Assembly (NCBI GenBank): GCA_016490735.1
Contig: JAEMWC010000235.1
Coordinates: 175,001 to 239,000, forward strand
Direction of reading: 5' to 3'
Source: Pachyseris speciosa
Lineage: Eukaryota > Cnidaria > Anthozoa > Scleractinia > Pachyseridae
Length of the DNA: 64,000 bases
Shown here piece by piece: positions 24,086-30,872 of this stretch (position 1 is its first letter; each line of letters begins with the position of its first letter). The notes beneath the pieces were generated by a model. That model made no database searches and was not told where the DNA came from. It saw only the letters and a program-made list of their open reading frames with translations. The translations under genes were made by a program, and so were the position numbers.

Positions 24086-26176
24086 CAACAGGGGTTTCAT
24101 TAGAAGCTGCCTACTTTGTCAAAATTTACCTATTTCCACCTCCTACTTTGTTGGTGTTTTCACTCAAATTATTTAAAAAATTCATCAGGTCGCCGACTAC
24201 TTTAGTTAGCTCATATGGCTATTTCAAAATGTACTGAAACCCCTGTATAGGAGCTACGCGGTTACCAAAAAAATGGGTATTCCTAGAAGCAGCTTGTCAC
24301 CATGACAATGGTCAATTAATTATTCTGGGGCAGTCATTTGATTCTTAAATTCAATGAACAGGTGATCATATTAATTGTTATATATGTCCACTTGAGCTGG
24401 CAGTGAAATCTCTTTAATTTAATAGATTAATATAAATAAAACCACCTTTCAAGGTCACATTTGACCTAGAGTATGTAACACAATTTGTCCATTTTAATTT
24501 TCAGTTGCTATTGAAAAAAATAATTTAGTAACTCTACAAATGCTATCTCTCATCGGATCTTATTATTTTAGAACACTATATTGGATCAATATTTAAAATT
24601 AGCTCCTACTATGAATTGAAGTAAATCTACAAATTGACCAAACCATGCTTATCACGAACGCAACAATCGTGTTATATTATATGTTCAAAGTATATACAAA
24701 TTTATCTCCAAAGAAACAAAGGCTGACCATATTGAACGATGAAAAGGAAATTAATATGAGTTCAGAACAGGAGAATTCAACAACAGTAAACGGAGAGTGG
24801 GATATATACTGATTTCACAACTAATCCATGGATATGAATACATTGCCAATATTAATTACAAGCGTAAAATCAGACAACAACTATTTCCTGAAATTTCTAG
24901 CCCTAAAAACTAAAGAAATCCGCGAGTGAAACCTATAAATGATAGCAAATGTTGCGACTGCAGCCCAGAAGTCATCAAGTCAAATGTAAACAAATATTGG
25001 AACTATTCACGTCGATATGATACGAGTGACAAAATATTTACCGTATAACTTCTGTGTCTTCGTCTTTACTCCAGTCCTCAATGTACTTTTTAACTTCATG
25101 GGGTTGAAATCCATTCGCGTTTGAGGAGAACAAACCGAGCTGGCCCCCGATGAAGGGGCCAGCCGGATGGCTTTCTTTGTTGCCAATACTGTCGCTGTTT
25201 GTTAAACCACCACACTCAGAATAGTATCGCGATGTGACTCCATCTGGAATAAGACATTTTAGTTTTCTGAGTCAAATGACATTGAAAGTAATTGAAGCAG
25301 CATAATTCTCCCTAGCACAATAAAGTGCAAAACAGGCTTAAGCTATTAGAAATGTTTCTTTCAAAGGACTTCTTTGTCCTGGAGCTGTTACAGCAATCAT
25401 AACATAAGTCGCGTTTGGCGAGTGACAGCTCATTGATCGAAGCCACAACTAACCGGCTGATCATTCAAAGACCGCCACCGTAGTTTTCTTACGCTCGGGA
25501 AAAGCCAAATCAACACGTATAAACCTCTATAAAATTGGTTTTTCCCAAGAAAAACACTATGAGGTACTTGAAAGTAGCCCAAGAACACTCGAAAACAAGT
25601 TAAAACGTTATTGTACATTCGGTTCCACAAATGCACGCAATAACATCGGAAAATTCTACAGGATAAAGTCCCTGGAAAAGCCAAGTTTTTAACGGTACAA
25701 TTTACCTCGGCTCACCAATCCTCTGAACTTTAAGGCATTTGAAAATAAGCTCGTTCGCCCGAGTCGCACGGGTCGGCGAATTTGTTGCTACCATGAGAAA
25801 TGTTCGTGGTTACACAGGATTCCAAGCTGTGATTGGTTAATTTGCCAATTTACATTACATACCTTTGAAACCTCGGCCGCGAGACGTGATTGAAGTCAGA
25901 CAAAAGTCAGGAAGTAATGCGATTAATTATTTCTCAACAATTACTGAGATTAATACGATCGTTGAATCAAAAAGCAAAGGCTTAAGACTAACATGTCGCC
26001 TTGTCACACGTTTACGTTGACGACAATAATTACAGAGGAGACAGGACTGCCAGAGGGCATTTTATCACTTGGCTCCTTACTTGACTGAGCCAGAGGCGTA
26101 TATGACTGAGATGATTCACTTGAGGGGTTTTCCTTCATCCATACACGTTCCTCGTTATAACCGATCTCGTGTTCTT
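1179..26176 (-). CDS. sif: still life/TIAM-like Rac guanine-nucleotide exchange factor, 5' part (13 exons; gene continues left of window)
   Basis: Exons in order: 26176-26081, 25243-25042, 13669-13570, 12922-12844, 12522-12466, 12182-12115, 11932-11879, 11503-11048, 10453-10058, 8096-7866, 3534-3161, 1604-1336, 1219-1179. Each has AG/GT borders and every join preserves phase, giving about 795 codons from the Met at 26138. Approximate layout: WH1 at 85-188, Ser-rich linker to about 395, PH at 395-505, coiled coil plus extension at 506-640, Ras-binding domain at 728-795. The WH1 plus PH-CC-Ex order matches Drosophila Still life; vertebrate TIAM1/2 share PH-CC-Ex, RBD, PDZ and DH-PH but lack WH1. 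Known family role: activates Rac at membranes and links it to actin remodelling and synapse or adhesion sites. The catalytic DH-PH part is outside the window. The 5' UTR and true start are not established; the first exon listed is open upstream of its Met. Confidence 0.85.
1336..1604 (-). CDS. sif: sif exon, Ras-binding domain
   Basis: A 269-bp exon. NFLRVSLDNNQSTVIPLHNE followed by TVFEVVENTCSKRQLDPAAY and FLKLGQ fits the TIAM Ras-binding domain (WFCLPNNQPALTVV..., ...ICKTHQLDHSAHYLRLKF). It ends in phase 1 at GTATAA. Confidence 0.88.
1675..1719. repeat. 45-bp near-perfect palindrome
   Basis: Two 22-bp perfectly complementary arms, TTCCATTCAGGGAGATTG... and its reverse, are separated by a single T. 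It lies in a sif intron. Confidence 0.9.
2510..2880 (-). mobile_element. tRNA-like MITE with tandem/inverted terminal hairpins
   Basis: The motif AAATGAAGAATGATCCTCGC occurs at the left edge, again near 2766, and inverted near 2862-2876 (GATCATTCTTCATTTGAT). A tRNA-like segment sits between the first two copies. Same family as 33331-33855, 16357-16490, 7436-7530 and a fragment near 58338. No protein is encoded. Confidence 0.75.
2581..2653 (-). tRNA. tRNA-like segment (Thr-like), inside a MITE; probably not a functional tRNA
   Basis: 73 nt with a paired acceptor (GGCTTCA with TGAAGTC), a D-arm box TAGCTCAGTTGGTTAGA and a T-arm box GGTTCAAACCC. The anticodon position reads TGT but the anticodon stem does not pair in the usual register. 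Best read as a tRNA-derived promoter module of a repeat family. Confidence 0.55.
3161..3534 (-). CDS. sif: sif exon, Ex segment of PH-CC-Ex
   Basis: A 374-bp exon ending in phase 2. ISKWDKNLEHLNIDLYRLQC and GSQLPNPQTLLA correspond to TIAM1 VWEQNLEQFQMDLFRFRC and GGELPNPKRLLA; NIFSVMSFHAVVSAR matches IFSVSSFHALVAAR. The end is basic and Ser-rich. Borders are TTACAG and GTAAGT. Confidence 0.92.
3659..4006 (+). pseudogene. LINE reverse transcriptase C-terminal fragment
   Basis: 115 codons of the RT thumb/C-terminal region typical of CR1/L2 LINEs, with no catalytic YADD. It is 5' truncated and ends prematurely where another LINE is inserted. Not a host gene. Confidence 0.6.
4008..4914 (+). mobile_element. 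5'-truncated LINE inserted into the older LINE
   Basis: Contains an intact 227-codon C-terminal RT frame, about 210 bp of 3' UTR and a terminal (GGAAAT)n microsatellite at 4893-4914, the usual 3' signature of CR1/L2-type LINEs. It differs in family from the flanking LINE and separates its two halves, so it is the younger insertion. Confidence 0.7.
4022..4705 (+). pseudogene. LINE ORF2 C-terminal fragment (227 codons, open)
   Basis: Blocks such as FLGVILDEHLSWKPHI, YPYLIYCVSVWG and FSIRFQGPKFFNSLSHEIQN are the region after the RT palm in non-LTR retrotransposons. The catalytic YADD and endonuclease are missing through 5' truncation. The frame has no stops, suggesting a fairly recent insertion. 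Confidence 0.75.
5080..5509. mobile_element. piggyBac-type MITE (TTAA target duplication)
   Basis: About 430 bp and almost fully palindromic: the left arm AGTGCACCTAAC... and right arm ...GTTAGGTGCACT are complementary over roughly 180 bp around a short centre. It is directly flanked by TTAA at 5076-5079 and 5510-5513. There is no ORF. Sits in the LINE 3' region. Confidence 0.85.
5729..5776 (+). repeat. (ATT)n microsatellite
   Basis: About 16 uninterrupted ATT units at the 3' end of the LINE fragment. Confidence 0.95.
5800..6175 (-). mobile_element. tRNA-like MITE, second subfamily
   Basis: Copies of CTTGAGCAGTAG...GAAAAGAAAGCCTGA lie at about 5863-5890 and 6150-6177, with a tRNA-like segment and an AAGCCTGAA/TTCAGGCTT hairpin between them. 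Same architecture as the 2510 and 33331 copies but diverged in sequence. Confidence 0.6.
5904..5975 (-). tRNA. tRNA-Thr(GGT)-like segment inside a MITE
   Basis: 72 nt that fold as a cloverleaf. The acceptor GGTTTGT/ACAAGCC pairs over 7 bp. The D-arm box is TAGCTCAGTTGGTAGAGC. The anticodon stem CTGCG/TGCAG has loop CTGGTAT (anticodon GGT). The T-loop is GTTTGAATC with a weakened stem. It is embedded in a repeat, so a tRNA-derived module is more likely than a working gene. Confidence 0.55.
6330..6960 (+). mobile_element. degenerate CR1-like LINE fragment
   Basis: Conceptual translation gives DIKKDKLRFSPISVDC, then (after a stop) ILGVTISNNL, WNCHITEVIKKANKHLYFLV and RAVLEYYAPVFHHAL...RVQRRALSIITPG, the RT C-terminal region of CR1-type LINEs. 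Internal stops mark it as dead. The longest open piece is 6493-6693. Confidence 0.65.
7031..7336. mobile_element. palindromic MITE
   Basis: 306 bp with long inverted arms. The left arm GCCTGGTTTCCATATGATCT has its complement ending at 7336. It is flanked by TTTAA on both sides (7026-7030 and 7337-7341), a possible 5-bp target duplication, or TTAA with a one-base slip. No coding capacity. Confidence 0.75.
7436..7530. repeat. fragment of the tRNA-like MITE terminal region
   Basis: Contains TGAACTGCGGAAATGAAATC and GATCATTCTTCATTTGATTT of the family at 2510/33331. The tRNA-like part is absent. Confidence 0.7.
7866..8096 (-). CDS. sif: sif exon, end of PH and coiled coil
   Basis: A 77-codon phase 0/0 exon reading ASNQTDLENWITAIHSMAAS and ending with VVTDSKNKQAFLDQ. 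QTDLENWITAIHS is the terminal PH helix (TIAM1 QTELENWVTAIHS). The Lys/Glu-rich remainder is the coiled coil preceding the Ex segment. Confidence 0.93.
8882..9440 (+). repeat. about 185-bp direct duplication with an intervening inverted repeat
   Basis: 8882-9065 and 9258-9440 are diverged copies (shared blocks GAACACGGCAGTCCAT, CATGTTAAAAGCTTTCTTCT, GCAAACATTC, GACAACAGGCATCA). Between them, GTAGTCTCTAATTTTTGGC near 9131 and its complement near 9221-9238 form a short inverted repeat. Intronic. Confidence 0.7.
9630..9690 (+). repeat. (GAT/GAG)n simple repeat
   Basis: Imperfect ATG/GAT trinucleotide run with an interrupting GAG block, in a sif intron. Confidence 0.85.
10058..10453 (-). CDS. sif: sif exon, N-terminal PH domain
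   Basis: A 132-codon exon. After an acidic start it reads TRKAGWLSVKHVLVRLKSSK, VELASDRKWRKCWVSLKSG, and later CVAQAVPEHAKLDHVFSVSS. These blocks line up with the TIAM1 N-terminal PH domain (AG.L..K..LV.LK..KVEL...RKW.K.WV.LKG; IAQAVPEH..KD.VF). In TIAM proteins this PH domain directs membrane binding with the adjoining CC-Ex segment. Confidence 0.93.
10768..10821 (+). repeat. (AAT)n/(ATT)n simple repeat
   Basis: AAT units switch to ATT units midway, making a potential hairpin. Intronic. Confidence 0.9.
11048..11503 (-). CDS. sif: sif long Ser-rich linker exon
   Basis: A 456-bp phase 0/0 exon of 152 codons between WH1 and PH. It is rich in Ser, Asp and Gly, with GSRSSTPVAHLPSSNDPGDS followed by GYGME and many potential phosphosites. 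It is probably disordered. Borders are CAAATAG and GTAAGC. No enzymatic domain is seen. Confidence 0.85.
11879..11932 (-). CDS. sif: sif short linker exon
   Basis: A 54-bp phase-0 cassette reading AGRMRSVSGTSSSVPQTK, with borders AACCAG and GTGAGG. It is basic and Ser-rich with no domain. Being a whole number of codons it could be skipped without shifting frame. Confidence 0.7.
12115..12182 (-). CDS. sif: sif exon, WH1 domain part 4
   Basis: Reads NHAWGLNFVSEEEAQKFLDF then CW. The WGLNF block is diagnostic for the end of the WH1 domain in Still life (TWGLNFTSP). Borders are TACAG and GTATGT. Confidence 0.9.
12466..12522 (-). CDS. sif: sif exon, WH1 domain part 3
   Basis: Reads IRLKKTSECFVQWRNRKS. 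The SECFVQW block matches the SECFVYW block of Still life WH1. Borders are TTCCAG and GTAAGT. Confidence 0.85.
12844..12922 (-). CDS. sif: sif exon, WH1 domain part 2
   Basis: Reads VNSEDVFLVTALMNNETVFS then AEINLN. Borders are TTGTAG and GTAATG, ending in phase 1. It continues the WH1 beta sheet between the flanking exons. Confidence 0.8.
13000..13041 (+). repeat. (AAAT)n simple repeat
   Basis: About eight AAAT/ATAA tetranucleotides between two WH1 exons. Confidence 0.9.
13335..13535. mobile_element. hairpin-forming MITE related to the tRNA-like family
   Basis: The arms GACCACTACTTAAACAGTAG and CTACTGCTTAAGTAGTGGTC, plus AAGCCTGAAAAAAATTCAGG and its mate, form an imperfect palindrome. Compared with 5800-6175 the tRNA-like core is missing. 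Intronic. Confidence 0.65.
13570..13669 (-). CDS. sif: sif exon, WH1 domain part 1
   Basis: Reads SLAEVNTLSADEGPLRWVPV then IESVIPIVIHRKK. It corresponds to the Still life WH1 stretch with the pattern AEV..S..G...W..V...L.PV. Borders are TTCAG and GTAACA, ending in phase 0. Confidence 0.8.
13826..13843 (+). repeat. poly-C tract
   Basis: An uninterrupted C run in the large sif intron. Confidence 0.9.
13850..15716. other. intronic sequence without recognised genes
   Basis: Part of the long sif intron. It holds scattered short open frames without family resemblance and a degenerate repeat near 14225-14410 (AGGGCTGTCATTAAGG) that resembles a stretch near 18210. Confidence 0.5.
16357..16490. mobile_element. 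hairpin derivative of the tRNA-like MITE
   Basis: AAATGAAGAATGATCCTTGC at the left pairs with GATCATTCTTCATTTGATTT at the right. The inner arms GCAATTTATGCAATTGCAAA and complement meet at a short T-rich loop near 16420-16427. A foldback of terminal sequence only. Confidence 0.75.
16578..17975. mobile_element. Mutator-like non-autonomous element (9-bp target duplication)
   Basis: The inverted ends CAACCTCGTTCCC / GGGAACGAGGTTG are perfect at the tips and continue imperfectly for about 105 bp (CCCTGGAGCGAGAGAGAA, GACCCTGGTTCAGGCTGG). The exact 9-bp direct repeat CCACCAAAC abuts both tips (16569-16577 and 17976-17984). A 9-bp duplication with long inverted repeats is typical of MULEs. No transposase frame is present. 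Confidence 0.8.
18490..18511 (+). repeat. (TTG)n simple repeat
   Basis: Seven consecutive TTG units. Confidence 0.95.
18651..18724 (-). CDS. candidate alternative first coding exon of sif
   Basis: An ATG at 18724 opens MHLTKENSIETKKSKGMPNV and onward to SVRW, followed by AG and a GTAGGA donor. It ends in phase 2, exactly the phase needed to join the 13669 exon just as the 25042 exon does. A CCAG acceptor-like site precedes the ATG by two bases. It could be an isoform-specific start exon inside the large intron, or chance. Drosophila sif is known to have alternative N-termini; use here is inference. Confidence 0.3.
18725..20378. other. intronic sequence without recognised genes
   Basis: AT-rich part of the sif intron. 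Nothing with coding resemblance, hairpin structure or repeat boundaries was identified. Confidence 0.5.
20871..21392 (-). pseudogene. LINE reverse transcriptase palm fragment
   Basis: Contains the RT block VPQGSCLGPLLFVIY and the catalytic YADD (HCYADDTQIYLSF), then the thumb. It overlaps another frame (21594-21250) holding the preceding RT block, so a frameshift separates them. Non-functional remnant. Confidence 0.85.
22557..22937 (-). pseudogene. LINE APE endonuclease C-terminal fragment
   Basis: MIYCPPYSAAHP, LLITGDINIHVNVASDPDA, LDLIITRCSD and DYLISDHFTVLCDL are the C-terminal AP-endonuclease motifs (GD.N.H and SDH) of CR1/L2 LINEs. The catalytic His of SDH is present, but the ORF is broken on both sides. 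Confidence 0.85.
23043..23243 (-). pseudogene. LINE APE endonuclease N-terminal fragment
   Basis: MNARSIKNKSPDFTCYAKST and DIFAITDSWLSKRD match the opening N.RS...K and ...TE.WL motifs of LINE endonucleases (here T-D-S-W-L in place of T-E-T-W-L). Broken downstream. Confidence 0.8.
23280..23543 (-). pseudogene. LINE ORF2 leader with a 2A-like motif
   Basis: 87 codons. LLLLAGDICENPGPETRSF resembles the DxExNPGP leader of CR1/L2 ORFs and of 2A translational-skipping peptides, though the Glu of D(V/I)E is replaced by Cys. Confidence 0.6.
24028..24083 (+). repeat. (AAT)n microsatellite
   Basis: About 18 AAT units followed by AAC units. It produces long Asn or Leu runs in shadow frames that are not proteins. 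Confidence 0.95.
24090..25041. other. intronic sequence, one possible short MITE
   Basis: CAGGGGTTTCATTAG at 24090 and TGAAACCCCTG ending near 24246 could be hAT-type tips, but no flanking 8-bp duplication is seen. The rest, to the sif exon at 25042, is AT-rich and unremarkable. Confidence 0.35.
25042..25243 (-). CDS. sif: sif exon before the WH1 domain
   Basis: This 202-bp exon is bounded by CAG and GTAAAT. It reads GVTSRYYSECGGLTNSDSIG and onward to KKYIEDWSKDEDTEVI, and ends with two bases that join the T opening the 13669 exon to give Arg-Ser-Leu-Ala-Glu-Val. The following intron is about 11.4 kb and holds the LINE, MULE and MITE insertions. No known domain is seen. Confidence 0.6.
26081..26176 (-). 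CDS. sif: sif exon, N-terminal (possible start Met at 26138)
   Basis: The exon has acceptor TTGGTAG and donor GTAAGG. The reading frame contains a Met at 26138 followed by KENPSSESSQSYTPLAQS, then ends with one base that completes a codon with the next exon (Asn-Gly-Val-Thr). There is no domain. It is placed in the gene because its phase fits and it lies directly upstream on the same strand. The frame is open across the acceptor, so an earlier start exon is possible. Confidence 0.5.
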
Positions 26177-27060
26177 CTACCAAGACAAATCTTAGCAGTT
26201 ATTGTGCTAATTTCCACCGGCTTCCTGCATTTTTAAAAATATAGTTTCTCAAAAAGTGCATTTTTCTTTTGGTTTTTCAGCATGTTCATTGCCGCTCCAG
26301 TTAATATAGCGTTTACAGGTCATCACGTTCCGGTCAGTTGACCGTTCTCAGTTACCGGTTTTGTTTTAGACAAGCTCAATTTAAAAACGCCTTGTTTTGG
26401 GCCGAACGTTTTAATTTTTGGTGATTTGAGCCAGAAAGTGCTTCGATCGGTAAACGCTGTTCCGATTCCTTTTTACAAAATAGAACTGACATTACAGAAA
26501 AATCTCGGCAATTTGGACGTGACCAACAAGGCTTTACAAAAAAAACACTGCGGTTGCCCTCACTGTATGAAATCTTGCTTAAGGATTAGCAACAGGGCCA
26601 CTCAACGAGAAAATTTAATCACAACACACAAAATGTCGTTTTCCTTTGTCAAAGTTTATGTTTGTTTAGAACAATTTGTTATGTGGATTCTTTAGCGGAA
26701 TCAGAAAAGCAGTGGAACGGATTTACCACATAGGGGGCTTTTTAAAAAAAATAATCCGGTAGCGTGTCCGTACTGTACTCTCTGAATAAACGAATGACAC
26801 TTTTTTCTTCAGGATCCTCAATTTAGCTGACAGCGTCGGTGTCAGAGTTTGAGCTCTGCATGTCATCTTTTCCACACTGGGGAAAGAAGGCGTTCGACAG
26901 CGGAACATGACTAAGGGGTAATGCATATGCTCGCTACCTTGTGGTCTTAGTGCCGAAAGAGTGGCTTCAGCTTACCAGATCACATTAATTTGTGAGGTAT
27001 CCTTGTCACTCCAGCCTCATCCCGCAAGCTTTACGTTTTTACTGCTTGTTTTATTGACAA
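26177..27060. other. region upstream of the first supported sif exon
   Basis: No clear coding exon. It may contain sif 5' UTR or promoter, but no motif decides this. Confidence 0.4.
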
Positions 27061-27062
27061 TA

Positions 27063-27360
27063 CATGGCTATTTATGGGGGAAAAACATGGCTATACACCA
27101 GCCGGCTATACATGGCTATACATGTCGATACATGGTAATAAATGGCTATACACGGTCATACATGGTAATACATGGCTAATTCACGGCCAGACATGGCAAT
27201 ACATGACAATACACGGCTATTTATGAAAAAAAAAAACATTGCTATACAAGGCTATACATGGCTATACATATCGATACATGGCTATACATGTCCATACATT
27301 GTAATACTTGGCTGTACATAGTAATACATGGCTATACACGGCCAGATATGGCAATACATA
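27063..27360 (+). repeat. degenerate tandem repeat of about 10 bp (GGCTATACAT)
   Basis: Roughly 28 variants of GGCTATACAT / GGTAATACAT. A small related patch occurs at 33229-33262. Confidence 0.85.
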
Positions 27361-27423
27361 CTAGTTATGCAACGCTTTCGAGTGGTATACCGTGGAATAT
27401 CCCACGAGTCACTTGTATTTTCT

Positions 27424-27828
27424 TACAGTAAATGTATGGGATTTTGACCGACTTTGAACCGCTGTAACGCCGCTAAAAAGAGGCGGATTTCCAACATTTG
27501 CCACTACTTTTAACGGTTTTGTTGTTATCGTTCATTCAACAGAAAATAAGATTATTAAAGAAGGTACGACGTCCGTAAATTAGAATTATAAATCTTCTCA
27601 TGTGGCTTCTAAATTCGCGGTAATTTGCATAATTTTGATTACAGAGGTTTGAATGAAATCTTAAAAATTCGTTTACGGTCGTTGTAGCCTGAATCTGTTT
27701 TTTATATTTCATGAAAATAATGTCAGTAAGACATTTTCGCTGCCGAAATCCGCCTCTTTTTAGCCGTGTTACAGCGGCATCACTGCAGCGGTTGAATGTC
27801 GGTCAAAATCCCATACATTTACTGTTAT
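27424..27828. mobile_element. MITE with about 70-bp inverted ends
   Basis: ACAGTAAATGTATGGGATTT at the left is complementary to AAATCCCATACATTTACTGT at the right. Inner blocks (CCGCTGTAACGCCGCTAAAA, GAGGCGGATTTCC) also pair. Flanking duplication not resolved. Confidence 0.65.
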
Positions 27829-28055
27829 TTTAGCCGCGTTTGCCCCCCAGTTAATATGGCGCAAATAACAGTGAATAGATATCTAACTGGATTTGACAAA
27901 AGTTATCTGCGCTAAAGTGGCCTTTACAGGTGCAGTTTTTTCTCGCCCAAAAACTATCTCCAAAGTAGCCATTATAAAGACTAAAAGAGTGATTAGTGCT
28001 ATTTTCTCTTCTCCTCCGCCCATTTTCCTCGCTCACTCTTTTATTCCCTCCCTCT

Positions 28056-28087
28056 TTCCCTGCTAGCAGAGGCCTCTTTTCCTTGTA
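28056..28087 (+). repeat. ISL2EU left terminal inverted repeat, outer part
   Basis: TTCCCTGCTAGCAGAGGCCT...TTGTA, identical to the reverse complement of 32808-32839. The arm resumes at 28309. Confidence 0.9.
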
Positions 28088-28308
28088 TTCAGCGTGCTGG
28101 AAAAAGAGACCTCTGCCATGGGTCTTTGATTAAGCCGCCGTCCGAGTTCGTGGACGGAGGTTTTAAAACGCATGCTCCATGTATTTTTTTCATTAAATCA
28201 CGTGCTAAAAACAACACGTGATGGTTCGGTCGCTACGACACCGCGACGCATACTCAACACAGACCGTTTCGACTCATGGCAGAGGTCTCTTTTCTCCGGC
28301 ACGCTGAA
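28088..28308. mobile_element. 221-bp palindromic insertion inside the left TIR
   Basis: Its ends TTCAGCGTGCTGGAAAAAGA / TCTTTTCTCCGGCACGCTGA are complementary over about 33 bp. Removing it restores CTTGTATACTCC exactly as in the right TIR, so no extra target bases were added. Its subterminal GAGACCTCTGCCATG echoes the host element tip in reverse. Confidence 0.75.
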
Positions 28309-28391
28309 TACTCCCTTCTCACGCAGCGCCATCTTGGATTGTGTGGCGCACCAAAGCGAGGCTGGACGGGCATGCCTGTATGTAAGTCATA

Positions 28392-30371
28392 ATGGCGGAG
28401 GGAGTGTTTTCCGCTTCTTGGTCGAAATCTCTCAAAAATATTCCGTATTTTGACTCAACTTTCATAGAGAAATGGCTCGAGAAGGATGGAGAAGTCCCAA
28501 AGAAAGCCATAACTCGCGGTTACGGTAATTTCTGCGAGGGCTATATCTTTGATGTCGAAGGTAGGTTTCAGTCCAAGTCAAGTGGAAATTGCACTTGAAC
28601 TGTGGCGCGATTCACGCCACTTATACTATTTTAGGGATCCTATTTTGTGCTTATCCTTGGTTCCTTGGTTTATGCCTGGATTCGCCATTCGAAATCTCCC
28701 GTGATGTACAGAAACGATAACAAGAACCTCTGGAAATTAACCCAAAGCCTTTTCATGATTTCAAACATCCATATTCGCACTTTAATTTCAGTAAAAACAC
28801 AAGACACAGGAGTCGTCGTTAGAGCTCGAAGCTACAAATCACAGCGGAAAAATGAAGAACCATGGAGGTTGCAGGTACTTGTATGACATTATAGTTGAGT
28901 TTGAGCTTGAAAACGTTTTCAACTTTGCTTGGTGTATTGAAGGAAAGATGCATAAACTAGCAAAAATATGTCAAGTTTGCCTTCTTGCGTTTTTGTTCAT
29001 TCGGTTCAGTTTTTTCGAAATGCTGACCAAAGAAACGCAAAATAGTGTTTCACATATAGAACACATTGAAAGCAGATATTGAGCCCCTTTAAAAATTTTT
29101 TATAGGTTGAAATATCAAGGGCTCCTGAAGTCAAAATAACAAGTACGTCCTGCAACTGTGAGGCCGGAACAGGGCTATGCAACCACGCAATAGGGCTGGT
29201 ATACCTCCTTGAGCACTACAGAAAACTAGGTCTGAGAAGTGTACCTCCTGCCATGTCGAAAACAAGCCTCCCACAGACATGGCATGTCCCACAAAGGACA
29301 GCAGGAATCAATCCACGCGAGGTACAAGAGGTGCTGGTGCAGCAGGTGAAACCCCCGAGCAAAGATGTTAAGGAAAAAAGGAAAGCACGCAGGGTGGATG
29401 GAGTGCGGTCCACTCTTTATAACCCTATTCCAGAACAATTTGGAGAACTCCAAATTATTGATTCAATGAAAGATATATTCAAGCAATTTGATGACATGCA
29501 AATAAATAGCATTCTTAGAGAAACTGACAATTTAGACTTTGTAAATAGCAAACTTGGGAAAGTAGCTTGTGGCTCGGTGATATCATACCAACAGCGGCAG
29601 AACATAACAAGTGATCCCAAAATTCACATCAATGTTGATGGTCCAGAAGCACCTGCATTTGATCTGCCAGTGCTTGAAAACCAATATGCATTTGTGCCTA
29701 CTTTGCAGGAGTTGAACTTTATTGAAGGGCTAAGTGTATCACTAGAACAATCTTGTTTATATGAAGAAGAGACAAGGGAACAGTCTGACACTCAAAAGTG
29801 GCATGACTTGAGGGCACAGAGGCTATCCTCAAGTAAATTTAAAGATGTGTGTGCTCGAAGGGCTGACTTTGAATCACTGGCAGCCAGGCAACTGAAGAAG
29901 ACTGTGCAAACTGCAGCCATGAGGCATGGTATTAATACCGAAGAAGAGGCAGCATCTGCATATGCTGACAGTGGGGATGTCAATGTTTTCCCTGCTGGGA
30001 TTGTTATCAACCCGTCCTGCCCACACCTGGCTGCCTCTCCAGATCGAAGGGTCTATGATGCCTCAGAAAACAATCCCTGGGGGCTGTTGGAAATCAAGTG
30101 CCCTCTGAAGGATTCGATCTCTGAGCTGCCCTACCTGAAATGTGTCAATGGGCTATATAAACTTAAAAAAACACACAGCTATTACTACCAGATCATGGGA
30201 CAGATGTTGGTAACAGGTTGTGAATGGGTAGATTTTTATGTTTATTGTAAATCTGACTTTCATTGTGAAAGAGTGAGGTTTGATGCAGAATTTTGTTCAG
30301 AGATGAAGATGAAATTAGATCAGTTTTATTTTGAATACCTTCTCCCTAAACTGTTACAGGCAGGAGCATAG
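28392..30371 (+). CDS. SWIM zinc finger plus YqaJ-like nuclease of an ISL2EU transposon (3 exons)
   Basis: Exons 28392-28560, 28792-28874 and 29106-30371, with GTAGGT/TTTCAG and GTACTT/TATAG borders and matching phases, give 505 residues. A SWIM-type CxC...CxH finger lies at about 100-111 (CNCEAGTGLCNH). A YqaJ/lambda-exonuclease-like PD-(D/E)XK core lies at about 310-480, with acidic SPD near 397 and E-I-K at 413-415 (LLEIKCPL), the expected metal-binding and catalytic set. Family role: DNA exonuclease/recombinase; in this transposon it may process ends or help replication-coupled movement (inference). No stops or frameshifts. The start was chosen as the first ATG continuous with exon 1. CpG-rich sequence upstream may be its promoter. 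Confidence 0.85.
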
Positions 30372-30374
30372 CCA

Positions 30375-30870
30375 GCCTTTTGAAGCACAGTTTAAAACAT
30401 ATGTAGGACAAAGTCTGCACTTTCTACAAGTACTTGAAATGGGATGTATGCTGGCTAGGTTACTGCCAGGACTAGATAATAGCAGCAGCGGTAGATTAAA
30501 AATATTTCAGGAAGGGCTTCAGGGTGTTTTTGGACTCGGTAGCCAACACATGTGAGCTGCATATAGAATGTGATTATAAAACTCCCTTATGGGGGCACTC
30601 ACCCTCTCCCATGAAATTTTGAAACTCTAATGTAATGGAAAATGAGGAAAATTTCCCCCTGCATCCCAATTTCCCATCTTTCTGGAGGAGGAGGTCTGGA
30701 TATTTTCTGGAATCGCACAAATTAGAAACAACTTTCCTTAGTGAAATCAAATCCAACTTTTTGGTTTATTTAGCACGTATGTTGCTAAGTTCCAGGTTAA
30801 CTCTTTTGATGTGTCACAAATGTTGTCATTAAACTTGGATTTGCTGAATAATACTAACAAGCAATTAAAG
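30375..30870. other. short convergent intergenic spacer of the ISL2EU element
   Basis: Carries the 3' ends of the two transposon genes. The YqaJ-like frame stops at 30371 and the transposase stops at 30873. No further gene is seen. Confidence 0.6.
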
Positions 30871-30872
30871 TT

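Noticed and set aside
23774..24176. Poly-Leu and poly-Asn open frames at the AAT microsatellite.
   Set aside because: Translation of a trinucleotide repeat; no flanking coding signal.
24090..24247. hAT-type MITE with CAGGGG tips.
   Set aside because: Only about 11 bp of inverted match and no 8-bp flanking duplication.
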